Shown: positions 16,768 through 25,328 of the stretch, one piece after another
How positions within the stretch are numbered: position 1 is the stretch's first letter
Layout of the letters: every line of letters starts with the position of its first letter
Origin: Amycolatopsis orientalis DSM 40040 = KCTC 9412
GTDB lineage: Bacteria > Actinomycetota > Actinomycetes > Mycobacteriales > Pseudonocardiaceae
Assembly: GCF_000478275.1 (NCBI RefSeq)
Contig: NZ_ASJB01000064.1
Coordinates: 248,001 to 312,000, forward strand
Reading direction: 5' to 3'
DNA: 64,000 nucleotides
Position numbers and translations under genes: made by a program
The notes under the pieces: generated by a model
What the model was told of the DNA's origin: nothing
What the model saw: only the letters and a program-made list of their open reading frames with translations
Databases searched by the model: none

Positions 16768-18708
16768 ATGTATCCCGTCATCACCGCCTCAGTGCCCCTG
16801 CTCGAACCGCCTGCCTGGGCGATCGCGCAACGCGAACTGTTCGCTCTGCTCGACCACGCCTGGCGCCGGTTCGAGCACGACTTCACCGGTCCGGACGGGC
16901 AGCTGCGCTACCACTCCGGGCTGACCTCACGCGACGGGGTGGACGACTTCTACGAGACGTTCTTCAACTGGCCGCAGCTCTACCTGCTCGGTGGGGCGGA
17001 CGACCTGCTGTCCGCCTCCGAATGGCACTGGGAGGGGGTGACCCGGCAGCTCGCCGGTCTGGGCATGCTGCAAGACGAGTACGAGCGCGGCTACGACTGG
17101 TTCCACCAAGGCGAGAGCCTGCAGTTGTTCTACTTCCTGTGCATGGCCGCGCCCGATCGCTGGGCGGAGCGCGCCCTGCGCTTCGCGGAGCTTTACGTCG
17201 ACCCGGCGTACGGCAACTACGACCCCGGCCACCGGATCATCCGCCGTCCGCACAACGGCAGCGATCCCTCGCGGGAGGGGTTGTTCGACGGCGGGTCCTA
17301 CCCCTGGCTGCCCGAGGAAGCCCGGATGTACGGCTTCCCGTTGGACTGGGTGCTGCCACCCGGCGCCGGCGAACCGGACCGCGACCGCGACCCACGGCTG
17401 GGCGAGGAGATGCGCCGGCGGATGGCCGTCGGGGACACCGCGGTCAACCTGGCGGCGTCCGGGCTCGTCCTGAACGCGCTGATCCTGTCCGGGAAGGAGC
17501 GCTACCGGGACTGGATCGTCGAGTACGTGGGCGCCTGGCGGAAGCGTGCCGCCGCGAACGGCGGCATTCTGCCCGACAATGTCGCGCCGGACGGCACGGT
17601 CGGCGGGCTGCTGGAAGGCCGCTGGTACGGCGGGCATTACGGCTGGTCCTGGCCGCACGGCTGGTACAGCGTCGGGCAGGCCGCGACGATCGCGGCGCTG
17701 GCGGCGGTCACGGCGACCGGTGACGAGTCCTTTCTCGACCTGGTGCGCCCCGCCCTCGACGAGGTCATCGCCCACGGCAAGATCATGGCGTTCACCGACG
17801 CGGACTCCAGCCTCCAGTCCCGCTGGGTCGCCCAGCTCGGCGACGACGTGCACGCGCTCACCCTGCATGTCCCGCTGCGGTATGCCGATCGGGGCTGGTT
17901 CGACTACAACCCGATGCTGATGGCCGTCCCCACCGCTCTGTGGCATCACACCGCCGCGCCCGCAGACCGGGATCGCATCGACCGGCTGCGCGCGGCCGAC
18001 AGCCACGACTGGCGGACCGTCCGGGCGTTCCGCAGCAAGGAAGAGGCCGGGCATGAGGAGCCGTGGCTGGCCTTCCTCGCCGGGGACAACCCCGAGTACC
18101 CGGAGCGGATCCTGGCGGCCGCGCAGGCTCAGGTGCGCCATCGGCTGGCCAGGATGGAGCGGTACCGGGACCGAGAAGTGTCCGAAGAGGACATCCACTT
18201 GTGGCAGCAGTCCAATCCGGTCGTCACCGAGGCTTTGGTCCAGCTCACCTGGGGCGGACCCCAGGTCATCTACAACGGGGGCCTGCAGCAGGCACGCGTG
18301 CGGTACTACGACGCCCAGGCCAGGCGGCCCGGCCTGCCGCCCTCGGTCGCGGCGCTCGTCTCCGGCATCGAACCGGAGGCGACCACGGTCGAGCTGGTCA
18401 ATCTCGACCCGGAAGCCACCCGTTCCGTCATCGTGCAGGCCGGAGCGTTCGCCGAGCACACGATCCGCTCCGTGCGGCACACCGTCTGCGCGGACCCGTC
18501 CTGGATCGGTGGCCTGTACGACTACGGCCATCGTGAGCCGGTGGTGACCTCGGCGAGTACGCGGGCCGACGGGCCATGGCTCGAAGTGGACCTGCCGCCC
18601 TCCAGCCGGATCGGCCTCACCCTGCGCCTGGATCTGCACGACCGGCAACCGTCCTACCGGACGCCCTTCGATCGACCGAATCACCAGCCCCGCACTCCGG
18701 AAAGGTGA
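16768..18708 (+). CDS. Unrecognised 646-residue protein of the sugar operon
   Basis: A cytoplasmic protein (no signal peptide) with an ACGGAGAG site before ATG 16768. It is rich in aromatic and acidic clusters, for example DFYETFFNWPQLYLLGG near residue 55, RGYDWFHQGESLQLFYFL near 110 and GHYGWSWPHGWYSVGQAATI near 290, which recall (alpha/alpha)6-barrel glycosidases. I cannot name a family. Being between the importer and a secreted polysaccharide-binding protein, it may process the imported oligosaccharide. Its function is an inference from layout. Confidence 0.75.
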   Translation: MYPVITASVPLLEPPAWAIAQRELFALLDHAWRRFEHDFTGPDGQLRYHSGLTSRDGVDDFYETFFNWPQLYLLGGADDLLSASEWHWEGVTRQLAGLGMLQDEYERGYDWFHQGESLQLFYFLCMAAPDRWAERALRFAELYVDPAYGNYDPGHRIIRRPHNGSDPSREGLFDGGSYPWLPEEARMYGFPLDWVLPPGAGEPDRDRDPRLGEEMRRRMAVGDTAVNLAASGLVLNALILSGKERYRDWIVEYVGAWRKRAAANGGILPDNVAPDGTVGGLLEGRWYGGHYGWSWPHGWYSVGQAATIAALAAVTATGDESFLDLVRPALDEVIAHGKIMAFTDADSSLQSRWVAQLGDDVHALTLHVPLRYADRGWFDYNPMLMAVPTALWHHTAAPADRDRIDRLRAADSHDWRTVRAFRSKEEAGHEEPWLAFLAGDNPEYPERILAAAQAQVRHRLARMERYRDREVSEEDIHLWQQSNPVVTEALVQLTWGGPQVIYNGGLQQARVRYYDAQARRPGLPPSVAALVSGIEPEATTVELVNLDPEATRSVIVQAGAFAEHTIRSVRHTVCADPSWIGGLYDYGHREPVVTSASTRADGPWLEVDLPPSSRIGLTLRLDLHDRQPSYRTPFDRPNHQPRTPER

Positions 18709-18714
18709 AACACG

Positions 18715-21102
18715 ATGCATCCCCGCAGCAGATCGATGATCGCCGCGCTCGCCACGGCGGCCACAGCCCTCACCGGGCCGCTACTCACCGCCACTCCCGC
18801 GTTCGGCGCCGAGCCCGCGACCGTGCGGATCGTCGTCGACCCAAACGGAAACGACCGCGCCGCGGGCTCCGCCGACCGGCCGGTCGCGACCCTCGCGAAG
18901 GCGCAAGAACTGGCCCGTGCCGCCGTCGGCAAGAGCGACGTGGTCGTCGAACTGGCCGACGGTGTCCACCGGCTGGCCGAACCGCTGAAGTTCACCAGCG
19001 CCGACTCGGGCCGTAACGGGCACAAGGTCACCTGGCAGGCTTTGCCGGGTGCGACGCCGCGGGTGTCCGGCGGTCAGCCGGTGACCGGCTGGACGCAGCA
19101 CGACGCGGGCGCGAACATCTGGGTCGCACCGGTACCGCAGGGTGCCGACTCCCGCCAGCTCTATGTGGACGGAACGCTGGCACCGCGCGCCTCGATCGCC
19201 ATCTCGCGCAACGACGTGCAGATCACCGCGCGGGGGATGACCATCACCAACCCCGCGCTCAACTACCTCGCGACGCTGCCGCAGCAGAACCGGATCGAGC
19301 TGGAGAGCCTGAACTCGTTCACCGACCGGTTCTCGCCCGTGCAGAGCATCAGCGGCACCACCGTCACCATGCAGCAGCCCGCCTGGAACAACAACAACTG
19401 GGGCTACGACACCCTGGCCAAACCGTTCGCCGGTGGTGGCCTGACGCTGCACAATTCCTACTCGTTCCTGAAGAACGCCGGACAGTGGTATCTCGATCCC
19501 CAGGCCGGACGGCTCTACTACAAGGCGGCCGCCGGTCAGTCGCCCGTCGGCCGCGACGTCGTGCTGCCGCGCCTGACCTCGCTGGTCCAGATGAGCGGCA
19601 CCCTCGCGAACCCGATCCGCGACGTCACCGTGCGGGACATGGTCTTCGAGCACACCACCTGGCTCCAACCGGGGACCTCGGCCGGCTACGCCAACCAGCA
19701 GAGCGGCACATCTATCGCGACCGCGCACCAGATGCCCGGGGACTTCCTGACCTCGTGTCAGTCTGGCTGCCGCCTGTTCGAAGGCGCGCGCAACAACTGG
19801 GGCCAGATGCCCGCCGCCGTCCAGGTCTCGGCCGCCACCGGCATCACCTTCACCAACAACACCTTCCGCCATCTCGGCCAGGTGGGGCTGGGAATCGGCA
19901 ACGACGCGAACGCCAACCAGTCGGGTGTCGGCCTCGGCGCGTCCGACATCACCGTGACGCAGAACAGCTTCAGGAACCTCTCCGGCGGCGGGATCGTCGT
20001 CGGCGGGGTCCGGCCGGACGCGCACCACCCGTCCCAGCCCGCGATGGTCACCAAGGACATCACGATCAAGAACAACCTGGTGACCGACGTCGCCAAGGAC
20101 TACAAGGACATGGCGGGGATCCTGTCCACCTACGTCACGCGCGCCGTCATCGAGCACAACGAGGTGTCCAACCTGGCCTACGACGGCATCGACGTCGGCT
20201 GGGGCTGGGGCGCCAACGACCCCGGCGGCAGCCAGGACTACCGCAACCGCGGCCTGTACGACTTCCAGCCGGTCTACACCACTCCGACGACACTGCGCGA
20301 GACCATCGTGCGGTACAACGTCGTCCACGGCACCAAGAAGTCCCTGCACGACGGCGGCAGCCTCTACAACCTCTCCGCCAATCCCGGGGGCTCGATCGAC
20401 CACAACCTCGTCTACGACAACCGGAGCACGGTCGGTCTCTACCTGGACGAGGGCTCACGGTACGTCTCCGTGGCGCAGAACGTGGTCATCGACAGCGGCG
20501 TCTGGGCCTTCACCAACGCCGGTTCGACCAACAACACCAGCGACAGCGTCTTCGCCGAAAACTGGTACAACACCGGCGCGACCAGGGTGGTCACCGGGCC
20601 TCCGCACAACAATGTCCTCAGAGGGAACGTCCAGGTGACCGGGGTCTGGCCCGCGGGAGCGCGGCAGGTCATGGCCCAGGCCGGTATCGAATCCGCCCTG
20701 CGGCCCGTTGTCGGCGACGTCCTCGCGTTGGCCGCGGGTAAGTGCCTGGACGTCAGCGGCGGCAGTACCGCGGCGGGGACGCAGCTGCAGATCTGGGGCT
20801 GTACCGGCGGGACGAACCAAACGTGGACGCGGACCGCGTCGGGGCAGCTGACCGTCTACAGCGGTGGTGACACCAGGTGCGCGACCGCCCTCAACGGCCA
20901 GACCGCCCCCGGCACGGCGGTCGTGATCGCCCAGTGCACCGGTGGGGCGAATCAGCAGTGGCGGTTCGACGCCACCGGCTCGATCGCGGGTGTGCAGTCC
21001 GGGCTCTGCCTCGACGTCACCGGGGCCGCCACCACCAACGGCGCCAAGGTCGTGCTCTGGACCTGCCACGGCGGCGCCAACCAGCAGTGGACCCTGTCCT
21101 GA
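18715..21102 (+). CDS. Secreted beta-helix protein with CBM13 (GH141-like)
   Basis: A 795-residue secreted protein with a signal peptide ending near AFGA. The N-terminal IVVDPNGNDRAAGSADRPVA and ITWQ/VTWQ-type opening is common in right-handed beta-helix enzymes such as GH141 (fucosidase or xylanase). Repeated beta-helix turns with NN-rich ladders fill residues about 270-640. The C-terminal 125 residues are a ricin-type CBM13 with QxW repeats (ANQQW). It ends the importer operon, so its product is probably the sugar imported. GH141 membership is tentative. Confidence 0.82.
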   Translation: MHPRSRSMIAALATAATALTGPLLTATPAFGAEPATVRIVVDPNGNDRAAGSADRPVATLAKAQELARAAVGKSDVVVELADGVHRLAEPLKFTSADSGRNGHKVTWQALPGATPRVSGGQPVTGWTQHDAGANIWVAPVPQGADSRQLYVDGTLAPRASIAISRNDVQITARGMTITNPALNYLATLPQQNRIELESLNSFTDRFSPVQSISGTTVTMQQPAWNNNNWGYDTLAKPFAGGGLTLHNSYSFLKNAGQWYLDPQAGRLYYKAAAGQSPVGRDVVLPRLTSLVQMSGTLANPIRDVTVRDMVFEHTTWLQPGTSAGYANQQSGTSIATAHQMPGDFLTSCQSGCRLFEGARNNWGQMPAAVQVSAATGITFTNNTFRHLGQVGLGIGNDANANQSGVGLGASDITVTQNSFRNLSGGGIVVGGVRPDAHHPSQPAMVTKDITIKNNLVTDVAKDYKDMAGILSTYVTRAVIEHNEVSNLAYDGIDVGWGWGANDPGGSQDYRNRGLYDFQPVYTTPTTLRETIVRYNVVHGTKKSLHDGGSLYNLSANPGGSIDHNLVYDNRSTVGLYLDEGSRYVSVAQNVVIDSGVWAFTNAGSTNNTSDSVFAENWYNTGATRVVTGPPHNNVLRGNVQVTGVWPAGARQVMAQAGIESALRPVVGDVLALAAGKCLDVSGGSTAAGTQLQIWGCTGGTNQTWTRTASGQLTVYSGGDTRCATALNGQTAPGTAVVIAQCTGGANQQWRFDATGSIAGVQSGLCLDVTGAATTNGAKVVLWTCHGGANQQWTLS

Positions 21103-21168
21103 CCGCGCTCCTGTCTGGCGTGAGGCCAAGGACGGGCTGAAGGACGCTTTCGTCGCATCTCACGCAGC

Positions 21169-21211
21169 GAAGGGCGCTTTCCCCGCGTCACATGCGGGGA
21201 AAGCGCCCTTC
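21169..21211. terminator. Bidirectional hairpin terminator, GAAGGGCGC family
   Basis: Perfect 18-bp arms at 21169-21186 and 21194-21211 (GAAGGGCGCTTTCCCCGC) with a 7-nt loop lie between convergent genes. Just upstream, GAAGGACGCTTTCGTCGC at about 21139 repeats the left arm imperfectly. A related imperfect hairpin occurs at 62433-62475. Confidence 0.8.
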
Positions 21212-21224
21212 AGCTCCGCCCGAG

Positions 21225-22457
21225 TCAGCCGGCCACGCGGAAGATGGCGACGTCGTCCACGGTGAGGGTGAGCGGCGCGTTGGTGGCCGAGCCGGACAGG
21301 TTGGTGAGCAGGCCCGCGTTTCCCGCGCCCTGAAGCGCGGGGGTCTGGTCCGTCACTGTCGCCTGCCACCCCGGTTCGGTGGTCCCGTTCGCCCACACCT
21401 TGGCCCGCAGGATGGTCGGCGAGGTGCCGGTGACCTGGAGCCTGATCCGCAGCCCACCGCCGGCGATCTCCGGACGCCAGAGGTCGATGTCCGTCCGGAA
21501 CTTCGCGTCCCAGGCGGCGATCGCGGCGTCGGCGAGGGCGAGGGACACCAAGGCGAACAACCTGGCGTTGACGAACTGGTCCTGTCCCGGCAGGAGCCGG
21601 GCGATGATCGCGGTGTGCTGGAGCAGCTGCCCCGGTGGCTTGTAGGTGCCGTCGAGATCGTTGGCCCAGAAGTGCGCGGCCTGGGTCTTGTCCGCACCGC
21701 GCGAGGGTGAGTTCAGCCTGCCGACGTCGCGGACCTCGGCCACGTGCGCCTGGTAGGTCGGAGAGGCGAGCAGCTCGCCGATGTCTTGCGCCCCCTCGGG
21801 GTGTGAGGGGCGGAAGTGGTTCGGTGTGTCCATCGTGAACGGCCGGACCAGACCCCAGTTCGGGTTGAGCGCGTCGCCGGAGCCGGTGGGCCGCCAGTCG
21901 CCCGGCCGGGTGCCCGGCGTGTAGGGGACGGTTTCGTCCGAGCGGTCGTTCGCCCTGGTCACGACCATGACGGCCGCGGTCCGGTCGCCGATCGCGGCAC
22001 CCTGGTCCCGCTGCTCCTGGGTGACGCTGTCGGGAATCGTCGACTGCGCCGTCGCCAGCTTCGCGGCGAAATCGACCGGGCCGGTGGGGTAGAGGCCGGT
22101 GAGGATCTTGTAGGCGGCGCGGTCGACGGCGCTGCTCGGATCGGGAGCTGCACCGGATGGCACGGGCACCCGCGTCAGATAGGGCTGCCCGAGGCAACCG
22201 CTCGCGGTCGCACACCGGGCCGAATTGACTCCGTCGTAGATCGCGCCGTGCATCATGGCCGCCGACCTGGACAGCCGGGTCGGCGCCGCGCTCTCACCGG
22301 TCTGATGCCGGAAGACGTCGAGCAATACCTCGTTCCAGTACAACACGTGGTCGATGCTCGGCGCCGCGACGTCGCGCGGAGTCGCATTCGCGGCGGCGAG
22401 CGGCGCGGAAACGCTCATGAGCAGGGCAAGACAGAAAAACACCGTGACGCGACGCAT
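21225..22457 (-). CDS. Truncated vanadium-haloperoxidase-like protein with C-terminal partial domain
   Basis: A 410-residue secreted protein with a signal peptide (about 1-25). Residues about 30-335 look like the N-terminal part of bacterial vanadium-dependent haloperoxidase relatives (VLYWNEVLLDVFRHQTG; ALADAAIAAWDAKF; DIDLWRPE). After WRPE the family should continue into the SGH and Arg/His vanadate-binding motifs, but instead GGLRIRLQVTGTSPTILRAK and about 70 residues typical of the end of an actinobacterial lectin-like domain follow. Neither domain is complete, so an in-frame deletion fusion is likely and peroxidase activity improbable. Confidence 0.72.
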   Translation of the reverse strand: MRRVTVFFCLALLMSVSAPLAAANATPRDVAAPSIDHVLYWNEVLLDVFRHQTGESAAPTRLSRSAAMMHGAIYDGVNSARCATASGCLGQPYLTRVPVPSGAAPDPSSAVDRAAYKILTGLYPTGPVDFAAKLATAQSTIPDSVTQEQRDQGAAIGDRTAAVMVVTRANDRSDETVPYTPGTRPGDWRPTGSGDALNPNWGLVRPFTMDTPNHFRPSHPEGAQDIGELLASPTYQAHVAEVRDVGRLNSPSRGADKTQAAHFWANDLDGTYKPPGQLLQHTAIIARLLPGQDQFVNARLFALVSLALADAAIAAWDAKFRTDIDLWRPEIAGGGLRIRLQVTGTSPTILRAKVWANGTTEPGWQATVTDQTPALQGAGNAGLLTNLSGSATNAPLTLTVDDVAIFRVAG

Positions 22458-22596
22458 CGTCGGCGTACCCCCTGAAGGTCAGCGCGTGTCCCCCGGCACC
22501 ACGCGACCGAAACAGTCAGTGCCCACCGTGGCCGACCGGACACTCACCGGCAAGAGCCGAACAGGCGACGGCCTTGCGTCCGTTCGCCGTGAAGAC

Positions 22597-22624
22597 GGCG
22601 GCCCCGGTGTGCACCGGGGCCGCC
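22597..22624. terminator. Hairpin terminator after the CBM13 enzyme operon
   Basis: GGCGGCCCCGGTG and its exact complement flank a 2-nt loop. It is 20 bp beyond the stop of the last esterase gene on the minus strand and fits a rho-independent-type terminator lacking a U tract, as usual in actinomycetes. Confidence 0.7.
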
Positions 22625-22644
22625 GCCCTACCCTCCCCGCCCGG

Positions 22645-23943
22645 TCAGGCTTTGGCCCAGCGCTGGTCGGCGCCACCGTCGCAGGTCGCGACGGTCACGG
22701 CCGAGCCGTTGGCGGTACCGGCGGTGTCGAGGCACAGCCCGGTCTGGACACCGGTGATCGTGCCGTTGTCGTTGACGTTCCATTGCTGGTTGGCACCGCC
22801 ATGGCAGTCCCAGATCTGTACCCGCGCGCCGGAGGTGGCGTTGGCCGGGGCGTCCAGGCATTTGCCCAGCACCTGCAGGGTTTGACCGTTGCGGGTGAAC
22901 TGCTGGTTGGCGCTGGTGTGGCAGTCCCACACGATCATCTGGGTGCCGTTGCCCGAGGTGGCGCCGGTGACGTCCAGGCACCGGCCGGCGGACTCGCTGC
23001 GCAATCGGTACGTCGGCGTCGGGGTGGGCGTGTCCCCGGTGAAGAACTTCCACACCTCGGTCTTGACCCAGCTCCGGGCGCCGCTCTCGCAACCGGCGCA
23101 TCCGTCGACGGGACCTTGCTGGTGACCTCCGTCGAAGGCGGCCCAGGCGACGGGGTACCCGGCTCGGCAGCCGGAGTAGTAGGTGGTGATGTGGGTCCGG
23201 CTGCCCGACGACGGCTCGGGCGGGTTCTGCGGGGTGCAGCCGTTGTTCCTGACGAACCTGTCCCGCAGCCCCCGTCCGGCGCCGATGTTGTCCCCGACGC
23301 CGTGGATTCCCAGGTACGCGAACGGCTGCGTGCCGCCGCTGCAACCGCTGATCGCGCCGGGAGCGGCGATGGCCGCGACCGCGCGGAAGGTCGTCGGCCT
23401 GGCGCACGCGAGTGCGTAACTCATCGCGCCGCCGTAGCTGAAGCCCAGCGAGAAGCGCTGCGCCGTGTCGACGCAGAGGTCGCCCTCTATCCGCTTGATC
23501 ATGTCGTCGGTGAAGGTCACGTCCTCTCCGCCGGAATTGGCCCAGCCGTTGCCGATGCCCTGGGGTGCGACGAAGATCGCGGTGCTGTTCGCGAGCCGCC
23601 GCAGTCCGTAATGGGCGTAGACGTCGCCGTCGCTACCGCCCGAGGCGACCTGCTCCGCGGTACCGCCCCACCAGTGGAACCCGAAGATCAGCCGGTGCCG
23701 GCGGGTGTTGTCGTAGTTGTCGGGGATGCTCAGGATGAAGCTGCGGTTCTTGCCGTTGCTTTGGATGGTGTGCGTGCCGCTCCGCAACGTGGGTGCTTTG
23801 CCACAGCCGGGGGACGCGGCAAGAGTGCCGGCGTCCGCGGCCACGGGGGCTTCCCTGGCCTCCGCCACGGTGGCATTGACCAGAACGAGCGCGAGGGCGG
23901 CGATCGGCGCCCACCACCGGCCTGGACTGCGCCTTCGTTTCAT
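22645..23943 (-). CDS. Secreted CE1-like esterase with CBM13, copy A
   Basis: A 432-residue secreted alpha/beta hydrolase. A signal peptide (ends near AEAREA) leads to a feruloyl/acetyl-esterase or PHB-depolymerase-like domain with nucleophile elbow GFSYGGAMSY, a catalytic-Asp candidate in GVGDN and His in FDGGHQ. A TPTPT linker precedes a ricin-type CBM13 of three QxW repeats. It is a tandem paralogue of the next gene upstream. It likely releases ferulate or acetate from hemicellulose. Confidence 0.87.
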   Translation of the reverse strand: MKRRRSPGRWWAPIAALALVLVNATVAEAREAPVAADAGTLAASPGCGKAPTLRSGTHTIQSNGKNRSFILSIPDNYDNTRRHRLIFGFHWWGGTAEQVASGGSDGDVYAHYGLRRLANSTAIFVAPQGIGNGWANSGGEDVTFTDDMIKRIEGDLCVDTAQRFSLGFSYGGAMSYALACARPTTFRAVAAIAAPGAISGCSGGTQPFAYLGIHGVGDNIGAGRGLRDRFVRNNGCTPQNPPEPSSGSRTHITTYYSGCRAGYPVAWAAFDGGHQQGPVDGCAGCESGARSWVKTEVWKFFTGDTPTPTPTYRLRSESAGRCLDVTGATSGNGTQMIVWDCHTSANQQFTRNGQTLQVLGKCLDAPANATSGARVQIWDCHGGANQQWNVNDNGTITGVQTGLCLDTAGTANGSAVTVATCDGGADQRWAKA

Positions 23944-23991
23944 GTGCGTGCTCCTGTACTGAAGGTGGCTGTGCCGGGCGAACGGGCGAAA

Positions 23992-25290
23992 CTAGGCTTT
24001 GGCCCACCGTTGGTTGGCGCCGGTCCCGCAGGTCGCCACGTTCACGACCGAACCGTTGCCGGTCCCTCCCGCGACCTCGAGACACAGTCCACTTTGGACC
24101 GCGCTGATCGTGCCGTTGGTGTTGACGTTCCATTGCTGGTTCGCGCCGCCGTGGCAGTCCCAGATCTGCACTCGCGTGCCGGAGGTGGCGTTCGTCGGTA
24201 CGTCGAGGCACTTACCCAGCACCTGCAGAGCCTGGTTGTTCTGGCTGAACTGCTGGTTGGCGCCCGTGTGGCAGTCCCAGACGATCATCTGGGAGCCGTT
24301 CGCCGAGTTCGCGCCGTTGACGTCGAGGCAGCGGCCCGAAGACTCGCCCCGAAGCCGGAACGTCGTCGGGGTCGGCGTCGTGCCCCCGGTGAAGAACTTC
24401 CACACCTCCGCCGAAGTCCAGGTGCGCCAGCCGTCGCCGCCACTGTCGATGGGCCCGGGGGTGTGACCGCCGTCGAAGGCCGCCCAGACGACCGGATAAC
24501 CGGTGCGGCACCCCGAGTAGGTGGTGATGATGTGGGTCCGGCTGCCCGCCGCGGGTTCCCGCGGGCTCTGCGGGGTGCAGCCGTTGTTCCTGACGAAGGT
24601 GTCCCGAAGCCCGCGACCGAGGGAGATGTTGAGCACCGAGTCGGAGACGCCGTGGATCCCCATGTACGCGATGGGCTGGCTGCCACCGGCGCACCCGCTC
24701 AGCTGCGCCCCGGAGTAGACCGCCACCGCGCGGAACATGGGAGCCCTGGCACAGGCGATCGCGTAGCTCATGCCGCCGCCGTAGCTGAAGCCCAGCGCGA
24801 AACGTTGCGCCGTGTCGACGCAGAGGTCGTTCTCGATCCGCTTGATCAGGTCGTCGGTGAGGGTCACGTCCTCCCCGCCGGAGTTGGCCCAGCCGTTGCC
24901 GAAGCCCTGCGGCGCGACGAAGATCGCGCTGTTCTCCGCCAGTCTCCGCTGGCCGTAGTAGGACCAGTTGTAGCCGTCGGTTCCGCCCGAGTCGACGTCG
25001 TTGGCGGTTCCGCCCCGCCAGTGGTACCCGAAGATCAACCGGTACTGGCGGGTGTTGGAGTAGTTGTCGGGAAGCCGCAGGATGAAGTTGCGGGTCTTGC
25101 CGCTGCTCTGGATGGTCTGGGGACCGCTGCGCAGCGTGGGTGTCTTGCCGCAGCCGGCGGACGCGGCGAGGGTGCCGGGATCGGCAGGCGGCGCCGGGGC
25201 GGCGGCCGCCGCGGTGGAACCGGCGAGGACCAGGGCGGCGGTGACGATCGGCGTCCACCACCAGCGGTGTGGATGGGCTCGTTTCCTCAT
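23992..25290 (-). CDS. Secreted CE1-like esterase with CBM13, copy B
   Basis: A 432-residue paralogue of the downstream esterase with identical domain order and length. Signal peptide to about residue 32; Ser169 in GFSYGGGMSY; Asp in GVSDSV and His in FDGGHTPG complete a plausible triad; CBM13 from about residue 310. ATG 25290 was chosen at the signal peptide although the frame is open to 25656. The pair arose by tandem duplication and is co-transcribed with the glycosidases upstream. Confidence 0.87.
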   Translation of the reverse strand: MRKRAHPHRWWWTPIVTAALVLAGSTAAAAAPAPPADPGTLAASAGCGKTPTLRSGPQTIQSSGKTRNFILRLPDNYSNTRQYRLIFGYHWRGGTANDVDSGGTDGYNWSYYGQRRLAENSAIFVAPQGFGNGWANSGGEDVTLTDDLIKRIENDLCVDTAQRFALGFSYGGGMSYAIACARAPMFRAVAVYSGAQLSGCAGGSQPIAYMGIHGVSDSVLNISLGRGLRDTFVRNNGCTPQSPREPAAGSRTHIITTYSGCRTGYPVVWAAFDGGHTPGPIDSGGDGWRTWTSAEVWKFFTGGTTPTPTTFRLRGESSGRCLDVNGANSANGSQMIVWDCHTGANQQFSQNNQALQVLGKCLDVPTNATSGTRVQIWDCHGGANQQWNVNTNGTISAVQSGLCLEVAGGTGNGSVVNVATCGTGANQRWAKA

Positions 25291-25328
25291 GGGTGTGCTC
25301 CTGTTCTGTACTGGGTTACCGGGCCAGG

